Part shown: piece after piece, positions 1-5,923 of the stretch
Numbering within the stretch: the stretch's first letter is position 1
Layout: each line of letters starts with the position of its first letter
Source of the DNA: JBKPCD01 sp046727175
GTDB lineage: Bacteria > Acidobacteriota > Vicinamibacteria > Vicinamibacterales > 2-12-FULL-66-21
Assembly: GCA_046727175.1 (NCBI GenBank)
Contig: JBKPCD010000156.1
Span: forward strand, 1-14,494
DNA length: 14,494 bases
Direction of reading: 5' to 3'
Position numbers and translations under genes: made by a program
Notes under the pieces: model-generated
Told to the model about the DNA's origin: nothing
Seen by the model: the letters and a program-made list of their open reading frames with translations, nothing else
Databases searched by the model: none

Positions 1-1
1 C

Positions 2-532
2 GCTGTCGTCGCAGTGGGCACGATCGGTGTGTCGCTGATCGTTGGCGAGTCTGGCAAGGCGAAGGGGACGCAACGGGTCGCGTCCGGCACGAAGGAGGGC
101 CCCGCGTGCAAGCCGGAGAACAAGGCCAACCTCGAATTCACCGTCAAGGACATGAACGGGTCGAACGTGCGGCTCACGGACTATCAGGGGAAGGTGATTC
201 TGCTCAACTACTGGGCGACGTGGTGCGGCCCCTGCAAGGTGGAGCTGCCGGCGCTCATCGAGCTCTACGACGACTACAAGGACAAGGGCTTCGTCGTGCT
301 CGGCGTCTCTGCGGACGACGATCCTGAGACGTTGCGCGCGTTCGCGGCGGAGTGGAAGATGAACTATCCCGTTCTCGTCGGCCGCGACCACGAAGATCTG
401 CTCGACGCGTTCGGTCCGTTGTTCGGGTATCCCACGTCGTACTTCATCGGGCGAGACGGGTCGGTCTGCGGGAAACATTTCGGCCCGGGGAGCAAGGAGG
501 ACTTCGAGAAAACGATCAAGGCGCTCCTGTAG
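2..532 (+). CDS. TlpA/ResA-type thioredoxin-fold protein (5' partial)
   Basis: This is probably a membrane-anchored or secreted thiol-disulfide oxidoreductase acting outside the cytoplasmic membrane. The redox motif WCGPC lies in WATWCGPCKVELPAL, about 30 residues after the redoxin domain begins at LEFTVKDMNG. The cis-proline segment YPTSYFIGRDG, typical of TlpA/ResA proteins, lies near the C-terminus. The frame stays open to the window edge, and the first codons read as a hydrophobic stretch (AVVAVGTIGVSLIVG), so the true start lies upstream and the GTG at 14 is internal to a signal anchor. Two further cysteines, one before the domain (ACKPEN) and one near the end (SVCGKH), could form a second disulfide. 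The family is clear, but the partner (cytochrome c maturation or general reductant) cannot be told. Confidence 0.9.
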   Translation, partial: AVVAVGTIGVSLIVGESGKAKGTQRVASGTKEGPACKPENKANLEFTVKDMNGSNVRLTDYQGKVILLNYWATWCGPCKVELPALIELYDDYKDKGFVVLGVSADDDPETLRAFAAEWKMNYPVLVGRDHEDLLDAFGPLFGYPTSYFIGRDGSVCGKHFGPGSKEDFEKTIKALL

Positions 533-547
533 TATGATCGGTCCACG

Positions 548-769
548 ATGCTGAAAGGGTTCACCCACGCACGCCTCGCCTGTGGTTGCCGCATCAGCTT
601 TCGCGAAGGAGTAGAGGGCAGTCCGGTCACTGTCGTCGTGGACGCAAAAGCCCCGGGGTGCCCGCTGACCCTGCATGTCGCCGGTCTTCCGCTGTTCGAT
701 TACCGCGAAGCGCTGCGTCCATCCACGCGGCTGCTGCCTCCGAACGAAGAGGAATACGAAGAGTCCTAG
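548..769 (+). CDS. small conserved-looking protein of unknown function
   Basis: A 73-residue protein that I cannot assign to a named family. It has a CGC motif early (LACGCRISF), a third cysteine in APGCPLTLHV, a mid-protein beta-rich segment, and an acidic tail (NEEEYEES). No signal peptide or membrane segment is visible. It starts 15 nt after the thioredoxin-like gene stops, and codon use matches its neighbours, which supports a real gene. No Shine-Dalgarno sequence precedes the ATG. A TATGAT hexamer at 533-538 lies 9 nt upstream and could be a -10 box for a leaderless transcript. It ends 3 bp before the stop of the convergent Arc-like gene. The three cysteines could bind a metal, but that is a guess. 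Confidence 0.6.
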   Translation: MLKGFTHARLACGCRISFREGVEGSPVTVVVDAKAPGCPLTLHVAGLPLFDYREALRPSTRLLPPNEEEYEES

Positions 770-772
770 CTC

Positions 773-964
773 TCACTTCCGCGGATGCCTGCTGCTCCGC
801 GGCCCGCGCGATTCCGGTTTCCATCGTCCCGACTCGTTCAACGCTCGCCTCAGGATGAACTCAATCTGACCGTTCAGGCTGCGCAGGTCATCGTCTGCCC
901 AGCGCTGAACGGCGTCGAGCACGTCGCGATCGACACGAAGCAGGAATGGCTTGCGATCGGACAA
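773..964 (-). CDS. Arc-like ribbon-helix-helix DNA-binding protein
   Basis: A 63-residue protein with the Arc/MetJ-type layout: a beta strand (KPFLLRVDRDV) followed by two helices (LDAVQRWADDDL, then SLNGQIEFILRRALNESG). The RSLNGQIEFILRRAL segment matches the Arc signature in which an S/N pair opens the second helix. A basic tail (GPRSSRHPRK) could contact DNA. The start is TTG, with the purine-rich GAAGTGAG a few bases upstream. No ATG lies in frame nearby. It follows the SPFH gene on the same strand. If the SPFH frame is repaired (stop at 981-983) the gap is 16 nt, as in an operon. A likely job is autoregulation through the 28-bp palindrome before the SPFH gene, since proteins of this fold bind such operators as paired dimers. 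Confidence 0.72.
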   Translation of the reverse strand: MSDRKPFLLRVDRDVLDAVQRWADDDLRSLNGQIEFILRRALNESGRWKPESRGPRSSRHPRK

Positions 965-1848
965 CGTCTCACTTCGAGGTTTATTGATAAATCGTGCCGG
1001 GTGTTGATGACGGGCTGCGTGGCGCGTTCACCGCACAGGACGACGAGCAGATTGCTCACCATGGCAGCCTTGCGCTCGTTGTCGAGTTCGAGAATCTCGC
1101 GACGTGACAGGAGATCGAGCGCCATCTCGACCATCCCGACGGCGCCTTCGACGATGCGCTGGCGTGCGGCGATGATCGCGCCGGCCTGCTGACGCTGCAG
1201 CATCGCCTGCGCGATCTCCGGCGCGTACGCGAGATGGCTGATGCGCGCCTCCATCACCTCCACGCCCGCTCGCGCGAGGCGATCCTGGATTTCCTTCTTC
1301 ATGTGCTCGGCGACTTCGAGCGTGTTGCCGCGCAGCGACATCTGACCCTCTTCGTGCGCGTCGTACTTGTAGCTGGTCGCCAGGTTTCGCACGGCGGCCT
1401 CGGTCTGCACCTTGACGAAGTTCTGGTAGTCGTCGACCTGGAACACCGCTTCTGCGCTATCGATCACGCGCCAGACGACCACCGCCGCAATCTCGATCGG
1501 ATTGCCCTCGAGGTCGTTCACCTTCAACCTCGCGCTCTCGAAGTTGCGGACGCGGAGTGAGATGCGCTTCTTCGTGAACAGTGGGTTGGCCCACCGAAGG
1601 CCGGGCACTTTCGCGGTGCCGACGTAGTCCCCGAAGAACTGGAGGACCTTGCCCTCGTTCGGGTTGACGACGAAGAGGCCGGCCAGCAGGAACAGGTCGA
1701 ACGCGATCGTCAGGCTGAGGGCGATGATGCGCACCGGGGATCCCTCAGAGGCGGCGATGAGCCCGTAGATGGCGAGGCCCAGGACGACGAGCAGCAGGAG
1801 CGCGACGGGGAGACCCGGGAGCGCCGCGTAGTCACGTTCGCGAATCAT
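874..1848 (-). CDS. SPFH/band-7 domain membrane protein, probable frameshift at the 3' end
   Basis: A stomatin/prohibitin-type membrane-organising protein. Two membrane segments lie at about 12-33 and 40-61, then VNPNEGKVLQFFGDYVGT opens the SPFH domain (about 62-230). A charged helical region follows (QRQQAGAIIAARQRIVEGAVGM). The ATG is preceded by AAGGAGGG at good spacing. After NT at residues 282-283 the open frame runs on as arginine/cysteine-rich sequence to 874, lying over most of the Arc-like gene. Removing one G from the GGG at 999-1001 gives GTIYQ and a TAA stop at 981-983, for a 288-residue protein. That ending resembles the C-terminus I know for this family (NTGTLYQ). So the last 41 residues of the open frame are probably not native. 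The cause is either a sequencing error or a real recent indel. Confidence 0.85.
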   Translation of the reverse strand: MIRERDYAALPGLPVALLLLVVLGLAIYGLIAASEGSPVRIIALSLTIAFDLFLLAGLFVVNPNEGKVLQFFGDYVGTAKVPGLRWANPLFTKKRISLRVRNFESARLKVNDLEGNPIEIAAVVVWRVIDSAEAVFQVDDYQNFVKVQTEAAVRNLATSYKYDAHEEGQMSLRGNTLEVAEHMKKEIQDRLARAGVEVMEARISHLAYAPEIAQAMLQRQQAGAIIAARQRIVEGAVGMVEMALDLLSRREILELDNERKAAMVSNLLVVLCGERATQPVINTRHDLSINLEVRRCPIASHSCFVSIATCSTPFSAGQTMTCAA

Positions 1849-1869
1849 GGAAGCGCCCTCCTTACGGCG

Positions 1870-1897
1870 GATGTCAAAGTGATATCACTTTGACATC
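1870..1897. promoter_or_regulatory. perfect 28-bp palindromic operator upstream of the SPFH gene
   Basis: The half-site GATGTCAAAGTGAT is followed directly by its exact reverse complement, with no spacer and no mismatch. The centre is TGATATCA. It begins 22 bp upstream of the SPFH start codon and overlaps a likely promoter for the minus strand, so a bound protein would block transcription. The Arc-like protein encoded next in the same operon is the natural candidate ligand. Confidence 0.75.
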
Positions 1898-1909
1898 ATC
1901 AGGTGTCAA
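1881..1909 (-). promoter_or_regulatory. putative sigma-70-like promoter of the SPFH operon
   Basis: On the minus strand a perfect TTGACA (1904-1909) is followed after 17 bp by GATATC (1881-1886), or after 18 bp by ATATCA. The -10 is weak, but it coincides with the centre of the palindrome, a common arrangement for a repressed promoter. Confidence 0.45.
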
Positions 1910-1916
1910 GTGGCAT

Positions 1917-1997
1917 GAGACGCGGATTTACGCGGCTGGGGACGCGGATACAAGGAGCTTCCAACGAGAGGCGGATTTACGCGAATGATTGCGGATT
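1917..1997 (+). repeat. degenerate GCGGATT repeats, left flank of the GxxExxY gene
   Basis: Two degenerate copies are visible: GAGACGCGGATTTACGCGG at 1917-1935, and ACGAGAGGCGGATTTACGCG from 1964, followed by a short GCGGATT at 1991-1997. They match the reverse complement of the right-hand array at 2751-2971 (GAGACGCGGATTCTCGCGG), so the two flanks are inverted with respect to each other. Confidence 0.6.
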
Positions 1998-2237
1998 CAG
2001 ACTTTCGACGAGACCGGTTTCCGGCGAATGTGCGCGGATGGAGACGTTGGCACGAGAGGTCGATCTGCGAATCGCAGGATCACAGCTCACCGACACGCGA
2101 GAATGGCCCTGTTGAAATCTGCGAACTCTCAACGGACGGAGCGTTGCACAAATTGAAATGTGATTACGCTCGCGGACAGGATTTGCTGTTGAGAGCGATC
2201 CATCAGATGTGGCCGGCTCGTTGCTGGCCGATCGGCC
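1998..2237. other. non-coding stretch between the left repeats and the GxxExxY gene
   Basis: No open frame here looks like a real gene; those present are short and of arginine/serine-rich composition. It ends in a 12-bp palindrome GGCCGATCGGCC at 2226-2237, directly against the GxxExxY start codon. I see no clear promoter. Confidence 0.4.
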
Positions 2238-2717
2238 ATGGACAAGTCCGAATCGCCAGATACAGCGCTTCTGGAAAAGGAGCTGACCGGGAAGATCATC
2301 GGTGTCTTCTACGAGGTGTACAACGAGATCGGACCTGGTTTTCCGGAATTCGTCTACCGGCGCGCAATGGCGATCGCGCTTGCCTTGGCCGGCCTCAGCG
2401 TCGTGGAGGAGGCGCACCTCCCGATCTGGTTTCGCGGTCATCGCATCGTCAAGTTCCAGGCTCACCTCGTGGTCGAGGATCGAGTCATTGTGGAAGTGAA
2501 GTCATCCGCGGAGGTCAACGAGTTTCACAACATCCAACTCACGAATTACCTCAGAGCCACTGACATCGAGGTGGGTCTTCTGCTGAACTTCGGTAAACGC
2601 GCCGAGTTCAAGCGCCGCGTCCTTCAGAACAGCCAGAAACGTCGGCCCGGTCCGAACACATCGACGGATGCCGGTCCGCCAACGGCGTCATGTGCCACCC
2701 ACGACGACAGATTCTGA
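2238..2717 (+). CDS. GxxExxY protein (PD-(D/E)XK nuclease-like)
   Basis: A 159-residue member of the GxxExxY family (PDDEXK_3 type). The N-terminal helix LTGKIIGVFYEVYNEIG leads into the signature GFPEFVY at 34-40. The nuclease-like core has VIVEVK at 83-88, and the late segment QLTNYLRATDIEVGLLLNFG at 100-119 is typical. Usual members read D before LLVED; here the sequence is AHLVVED, so an aspartate that would belong to the catalytic set is His76. The E86-x-K88 pair remains. About 25 proline/threonine-rich residues after position 134 exceed the usual family end. No Shine-Dalgarno sequence precedes the ATG. The gene lies between inverted copies of a GCGGATT-type repeat, which suggests it travels with them. 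Its cellular role is not established. Confidence 0.85.
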   Translation: MDKSESPDTALLEKELTGKIIGVFYEVYNEIGPGFPEFVYRRAMAIALALAGLSVVEEAHLPIWFRGHRIVKFQAHLVVEDRVIVEVKSSAEVNEFHNIQLTNYLRATDIEVGLLLNFGKRAEFKRRVLQNSQKRRPGPNTSTDAGPPTASCATHDDRF

Positions 2718-2750
2718 CCCGCGCCCCCGAGTCTCGCGGGAGCGTTTCTG

Positions 2751-2971
2751 ATTCGCGGATATCCGCGAAAATCCGGGTCTCATGAAGGTGGGCTTGATCC
2801 GCGAGTATCCGCGAGAATCCGCGTCTCGTGAAAAGCCGGTTTGATCCGCGAGTATCCGCGAGAATCCGCGTCTCGTGAAGGTGGGCTTGATCCACGAGCA
2901 TCCGCGAAAACCCGCGTCTCGTGAAAAGCCGGTTTGATCCGCGAGTATCCGCGAGAATCCGCGTCTCGTTG
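2751..2971. repeat. tandem array of alternating 46- and 47-bp units
   Basis: Five contiguous units start at 2751, 2797, 2844, 2890 and 2937; the last is cut at 35 bp. Each opens with three short copies of ATCCGCG (as in ATCCGCGAGTATCCGCGAGA), then CGTCTCGTG. Tails alternate strictly: GAAGGTGGGCTTG (units 1 and 3) and GAAAAGCCGGTTTG (units 2 and 4), so the higher-order period is 93 bp. Two further ATCCGCG-like fragments follow to about 2993. There are no unique spacers, so this is not a CRISPR array. Confidence 0.9.
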
Positions 2972-2982
2972 ATCCGCCCGTC

Positions 2983-3732
2983 TCAATCCGCGTACCCGAT
3001 GCGCAGATTCGCAACGAGCGGCAGGTGATCGGACGCCATCAGCGCTTTCCGCGTGCGCGGCAGCTCCACGCGTCGGACGTCGACCTCGCCCTCGTAGTAA
3101 ATGTGATCGAGGTGCAGCACCGGGAAGATCCCCGGATACGTGCGCCGGCGGCGGAGGTGAGCGCGCAGGTCGACGCTATCGAACAGCGAGCTGAGGGTAC
3201 GCGTGGCAAGGCCGCGCATCCATTCGTTGAAATCACCGAGGATGATCTTCGGTCCGGCGACGCGGCGATCGTGAACGAACGAAGCGAGACGCGGCGCCTG
3301 GTAGCGGCGCTCGAGGACGGCGGTGCCGAGATGGACGTTGTACACGTGCAGCGTGCGCCCGCGACCGAGACTCAGATCGGCGCGTTGGCAGGCGCGCGGC
3401 TCGCACGTGCGCCAGGAGAGATCGTAATGGCAGTGTTGAACGATGGGGAACCGGCTGAGCACGACGTTGCCGAAGAGGTGCTTGCGCAGATGCCGCACCG
3501 ATGTCATGACCCACCCCATCCCGAGCGCGGCGCCGATCTCCTCGGCCTGGCCCGCGCCCTCGGGACCGGCCCCGACGACTTCCTGGAGCGCCACCACATC
3601 GGCGTCGATTTCGCGGAGCACGTCGGCGATCCGCGACGGCATGACCCGGCGATCCATGCCGCGGCAGCGATGGATATTGTACGTCGCGACCCTCACGTCG
3701 ACGTGATGTTTGCCGCTCTTCACGTCCGTCAC
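2983..3732 (-). CDS. endonuclease/exonuclease/phosphatase-family hydrolase
   Basis: A 249-residue metal-dependent phosphodiesterase of the DNase I/exonuclease III fold. All core motifs are present: N19 in ATYNIHR, E51 in VVALQEV, H134 in NVHLG, D167 and N169 in LGDFNEW, D209 in LDHIYY, and the final SDH at 234-236 in ASDHLPLVANL. I chose the GTG at 3732 because it overlaps the stop of the upstream synthase gene by 4 bp (GTGA). An open frame extends far upstream, but it only runs antisense-like through the synthase gene. No signal peptide is seen. The tight coupling to a phospholipase-D-type synthase suggests a lipid head-group or phosphodiester substrate rather than DNA, as proposed for similar pairs. 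This is inference. The stop lies 12 bp from the repeat array. Confidence 0.88.
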   Translation of the reverse strand: MTDVKSGKHHVDVRVATYNIHRCRGMDRRVMPSRIADVLREIDADVVALQEVVGAGPEGAGQAEEIGAALGMGWVMTSVRHLRKHLFGNVVLSRFPIVQHCHYDLSWRTCEPRACQRADLSLGRGRTLHVYNVHLGTAVLERRYQAPRLASFVHDRRVAGPKIILGDFNEWMRGLATRTLSSLFDSVDLRAHLRRRRTYPGIFPVLHLDHIYYEGEVDVRRVELPRTRKALMASDHLPLVANLRIGYAD

Positions 3733-4997
3733 TGCTGCCGCTCCAGAATCCAGATGAACGGTCCGACGATCTTCTCCCACAACGGCCGTTTCCTCCACTG
3801 CTCGAGCGTGATCGCGTCGCTGTTCTGCTCGTCGCGCCGGTAGTCCTCCCGCAAACAGGTGGCCACTGCCGGATCGCGCATCGCAACGTTGACCTCGTCG
3901 TTGTGCTCGAACGAGCGGTTGTCGATGTTCGTCGTGCCGATCACGGACCAGAGGCCGTCGACGAGCAGCACCTTCGCGTGGATCATGGCAGGGCGATACT
4001 CGTGGATTCGGATGCCGGCCTCGAGCAGCTCCCCCCACATGCGTCGGCTCGCGAGCCGCACCCATCGCTGATCGGTAGCGCGTCCGGGGACGACGACGGA
4101 AACAGCGACGCCACGACGGGCGATGCCGATGAGCGCTCGCCGGAGCGCCCGGTCCGGCAGAAAGTACGGTGTGGAGATTTGAATCTCGCGGTCGGCGCCC
4201 TCCATCAGCAACTGGAACGTCACCCTGGATGCCGTCGCGCGATCCGACGGCGAGCTCTTCACCACAAACGCCGTCGTCGTCCCCGACGGCGAGAGGTCCG
4301 GAAAGTACTCAGGGCCCGTCAGGATCTCGCCGCAGCATTCCAGCCAGTTCTCGGCGCTGACGCCCTGCAGTGCGGCGACGATTGGCCCCTCGATGCGAGC
4401 CATCGTGTCGCGCCAGGTCGCCACGCGACCGCGGGGGCACGCCCACCAGTCTGCGATGCCCGCACCGCCAGTGAACGCGACGTGGCCGTCGACAATGAGC
4501 AGCTCGCGGTGCGTACGATTGTTCAATCGCGCAAGCGAGTACCACCGGGGCCGTTGGTACGATGCGATCCGGCAGCCGGCCTTGCGCAACTTGCGGACGG
4601 GTCGTCCCCACAGGCTGAAGCTGCCTATCGCGTCGACGACGATCGTGACGTTCACGCCGGCGCGAGCACGCTCCGACAGCGCTGCGATGAACTGGTTGGC
4701 GGTACGGCCTGGCTGGAAGATGTAGCACTCCATGTTGATCGAGCGCGTCGCTCTGCAGATGGTCTGGAGCATGGCAGGGTAGAATTCGGGCCCGTTCGTG
4801 TAAATGGTCACGCGGTTGCCGTGGTGCAATGCGGCCTGACACGTCGACTGAATCGTGTAGAGGAACCCGTCGTCGTGCACCGACGTGCGGTGGCTCAGGT
4901 GATAGTTGATGCCTGGCGTGAAGAGGAAGACGAGAACGACCCACACGAGGAAGACGCCGCCCGCGAGTGTCAGGACCGTGGTCGGGGTCCACTCCAT
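3729..4997 (-). CDS. cardiolipin synthase-like phospholipase D family protein
   Basis: A 422-residue membrane-bound enzyme likely to join or transfer phosphatidyl groups at the cytoplasmic membrane. One N-terminal transmembrane segment (about 8-28) precedes two PLD domains. The second catalytic motif is canonical: H340-x-K342 in IHAKVLLVD, followed by GTTNIDNRS. The first is H163-R-E165 in RTHRELLIVD, so the usual catalytic lysine is glutamate. The rest of that motif, including D170 and the following GGAG, is intact. The length is close to that of bacterial cardiolipin synthases, but only one N-terminal membrane helix is seen instead of two. An in-frame stop lies 24 bp upstream of the ATG, so the start is well bounded, though no Shine-Dalgarno sequence is visible. 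The gene overlaps the next one by GTGA. Confidence 0.88.
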   Translation of the reverse strand: MEWTPTTVLTLAGGVFLVWVVLVFLFTPGINYHLSHRTSVHDDGFLYTIQSTCQAALHHGNRVTIYTNGPEFYPAMLQTICRATRSINMECYIFQPGRTANQFIAALSERARAGVNVTIVVDAIGSFSLWGRPVRKLRKAGCRIASYQRPRWYSLARLNNRTHRELLIVDGHVAFTGGAGIADWWACPRGRVATWRDTMARIEGPIVAALQGVSAENWLECCGEILTGPEYFPDLSPSGTTTAFVVKSSPSDRATASRVTFQLLMEGADREIQISTPYFLPDRALRRALIGIARRGVAVSVVVPGRATDQRWVRLASRRMWGELLEAGIRIHEYRPAMIHAKVLLVDGLWSVIGTTNIDNRSFEHNDEVNVAMRDPAVATCLREDYRRDEQNSDAITLEQWRKRPLWEKIVGPFIWILERQQ

Positions 4998-5131
4998 CAG
5001 CAGAACCGCTGCCGCAATTTGCTACCGCCGGTCCGGGAGGCACGACACGCGCGGAGGCGGGCGCCTTTTCCTTTCAACGACGTACCACCCGCGCGGCGGG
5101 ATGATGATCGAGGGTCCCGAGGCATCGGCGA

Positions 5132-5137
5132 TATCAT
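5132..5137 (+). promoter_or_regulatory. putative -10 box of a leaderless transcript
   Basis: TATCAT lies 6 nt before the ATG of the lipoprotein gene, which has no Shine-Dalgarno sequence. The spacing would start the mRNA at or next to the ATG. No good -35 is present. Confidence 0.3.
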
Positions 5138-5143
5138 AGTCGT

Positions 5144-5497
5144 ATGCGAAGCGCCGCGGCGCGGACGGCGATGGTCATATTCGTCGTGGCGGTGATCGTC
5201 TCGAGCTGCGGTCGTCGTGATCCGATCCGGCTCGAGGACGGCACGATCATCGTCGAGAACCAGACGTCGCGACCGTGGCGCAACGTGGTGATCACGGTCA
5301 ACGATCATTTTCGCGGAGGAGCCCAGCTCCTCGCGGCGGGAGGTCGCATGACGGCGCCGCTCAGCGGGTTCCAGACCGCGTATGGCCAGCGATACGACCG
5401 AGCCAGGCAGAGCGTCTACAAAGTCGAAGTGACAGCAACGGATCAGAACGGCAAACCTGTGACGCTGACGTGGAATGGAAAGAGAGTGCCGCAGTGA
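5144..5497 (+). CDS. small putative lipoprotein
   Basis: A 117-residue protein with a lipoprotein signal: RSAAARTAM, then a hydrophobic run VIFVVAVIV, then SSC with Cys22 as the acylation site. The mature part (IIVENQTSRPWRNVVITVND) looks like a small beta-sandwich, as in many lipid-anchored hypothetical proteins, and ends in alternating strands (VYKVEVTATDQNGKPVTLTW). I do not recognise a specific family. The ATG at 5144 fits the signal best; M10 is an alternative but would leave too short a charged region. It is divergent from the synthase operon (146 bp between starts) and stands 37 bp before the CPCC gene, so the two may be co-transcribed. Confidence 0.7.
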   Translation: MRSAAARTAMVIFVVAVIVSSCGRRDPIRLEDGTIIVENQTSRPWRNVVITVNDHFRGGAQLLAAGGRMTAPLSGFQTAYGQRYDRARQSVYKVEVTATDQNGKPVTLTWNGKRVPQ

Positions 5498-5534
5498 CGT
5501 CAGCCGATACGACGCGAGAGTCACGAACGAGGCC

Positions 5535-5837
5535 ATGATGAAACTCAAATCTGAATTCGAAACCCATTGCCCGTGCTGCCGGGCCACGCTCGTCATCGAT
5601 GTGAACCTGCGGCGCGTCGTCCGGCACGAAGAGCCCGTGCGCGGCGACCGGCCGGAGCTCTCCGAAGCACAGCGAATCCTGGCGGAAGAAGCGGCACGGC
5701 GTGAGGCGCTGTTCCAGCAGTCCGTCGCCGCCGAGCGAACCCGCGGCGATGCGTTGTCGCGACGCTTCGACGAGGCGCTCAAGCAGGCCAGGAACGAGCC
5801 GATCACGAAGCCGACACGCGATTTCGACCTCGATTGA
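5535..5837 (+). CDS. small CPCC-motif protein, possible zinc-binding
   Basis: About 100 residues. The N-terminal part has THCPCCRATLVIDVNLRRVV, which resembles half of a zinc ribbon (CPCC followed by two strands). The rest is a charged helix from about residue 40 (SEAQRILAEEAARREALF, then ERTRGDALSRRFDEALKQAR) that could form a coiled coil, perhaps pairing two chains so that a dimer completes the metal site. The start is either of two adjacent ATGs (5535 or 5538). The GAGG at 5529-5532 is better spaced for the second. The frame is open back to 5475, but that would overlap the lipoprotein gene and add non-native-looking sequence. Function unknown. Confidence 0.6.
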   Translation: MMKLKSEFETHCPCCRATLVIDVNLRRVVRHEEPVRGDRPELSEAQRILAEEAARREALFQQSVAAERTRGDALSRRFDEALKQARNEPITKPTRDFDLD

Positions 5838-5854
5838 TCGACGGTGAATGGATC

Positions 5855-5923
5855 AGAATCTAGGGACTTAGAAGTCGAGCGATCTCGACCGAGTTTCACT
5901 CTAGCATCTGGCTTCTAGCTTCT
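5855..5923. repeat. inverted arms of a 7-bp tandem repeat (AGAAGCY)
   Basis: The right arm, read on the minus strand, is AGAAGCT-AGAAGCC-AGATGCT (plus positions 5903-5923). The left arm (5855-5876) is a degenerate version on the plus strand: AGAATCT, AGGGACT, TAGAAGTC. The two arms face each other across about 22 bp and lie between convergent genes, so a folded transcript could end both. The right arm runs into the coding sequence of the minus-strand gene and supplies its stop codon. Confidence 0.55.

Noticed and set aside
2751..2971. CRISPR-like array from the regular 46/47-bp units
   Set aside because: Units are contiguous with no unique spacers, the two tail types simply alternate, and no cas gene is nearby.
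5055..5072. GC-rich hairpin followed by TTTT as a terminator
   Set aside because: The stem is only 4-5 bp with a minimal loop, and no plus-strand gene ends upstream of it.
3903..5195. 430-residue plus-strand open frame
   Set aside because: It is arginine/alanine-rich, lies antisense to the clear PLD synthase, and has no domain; a by-product of high GC content.
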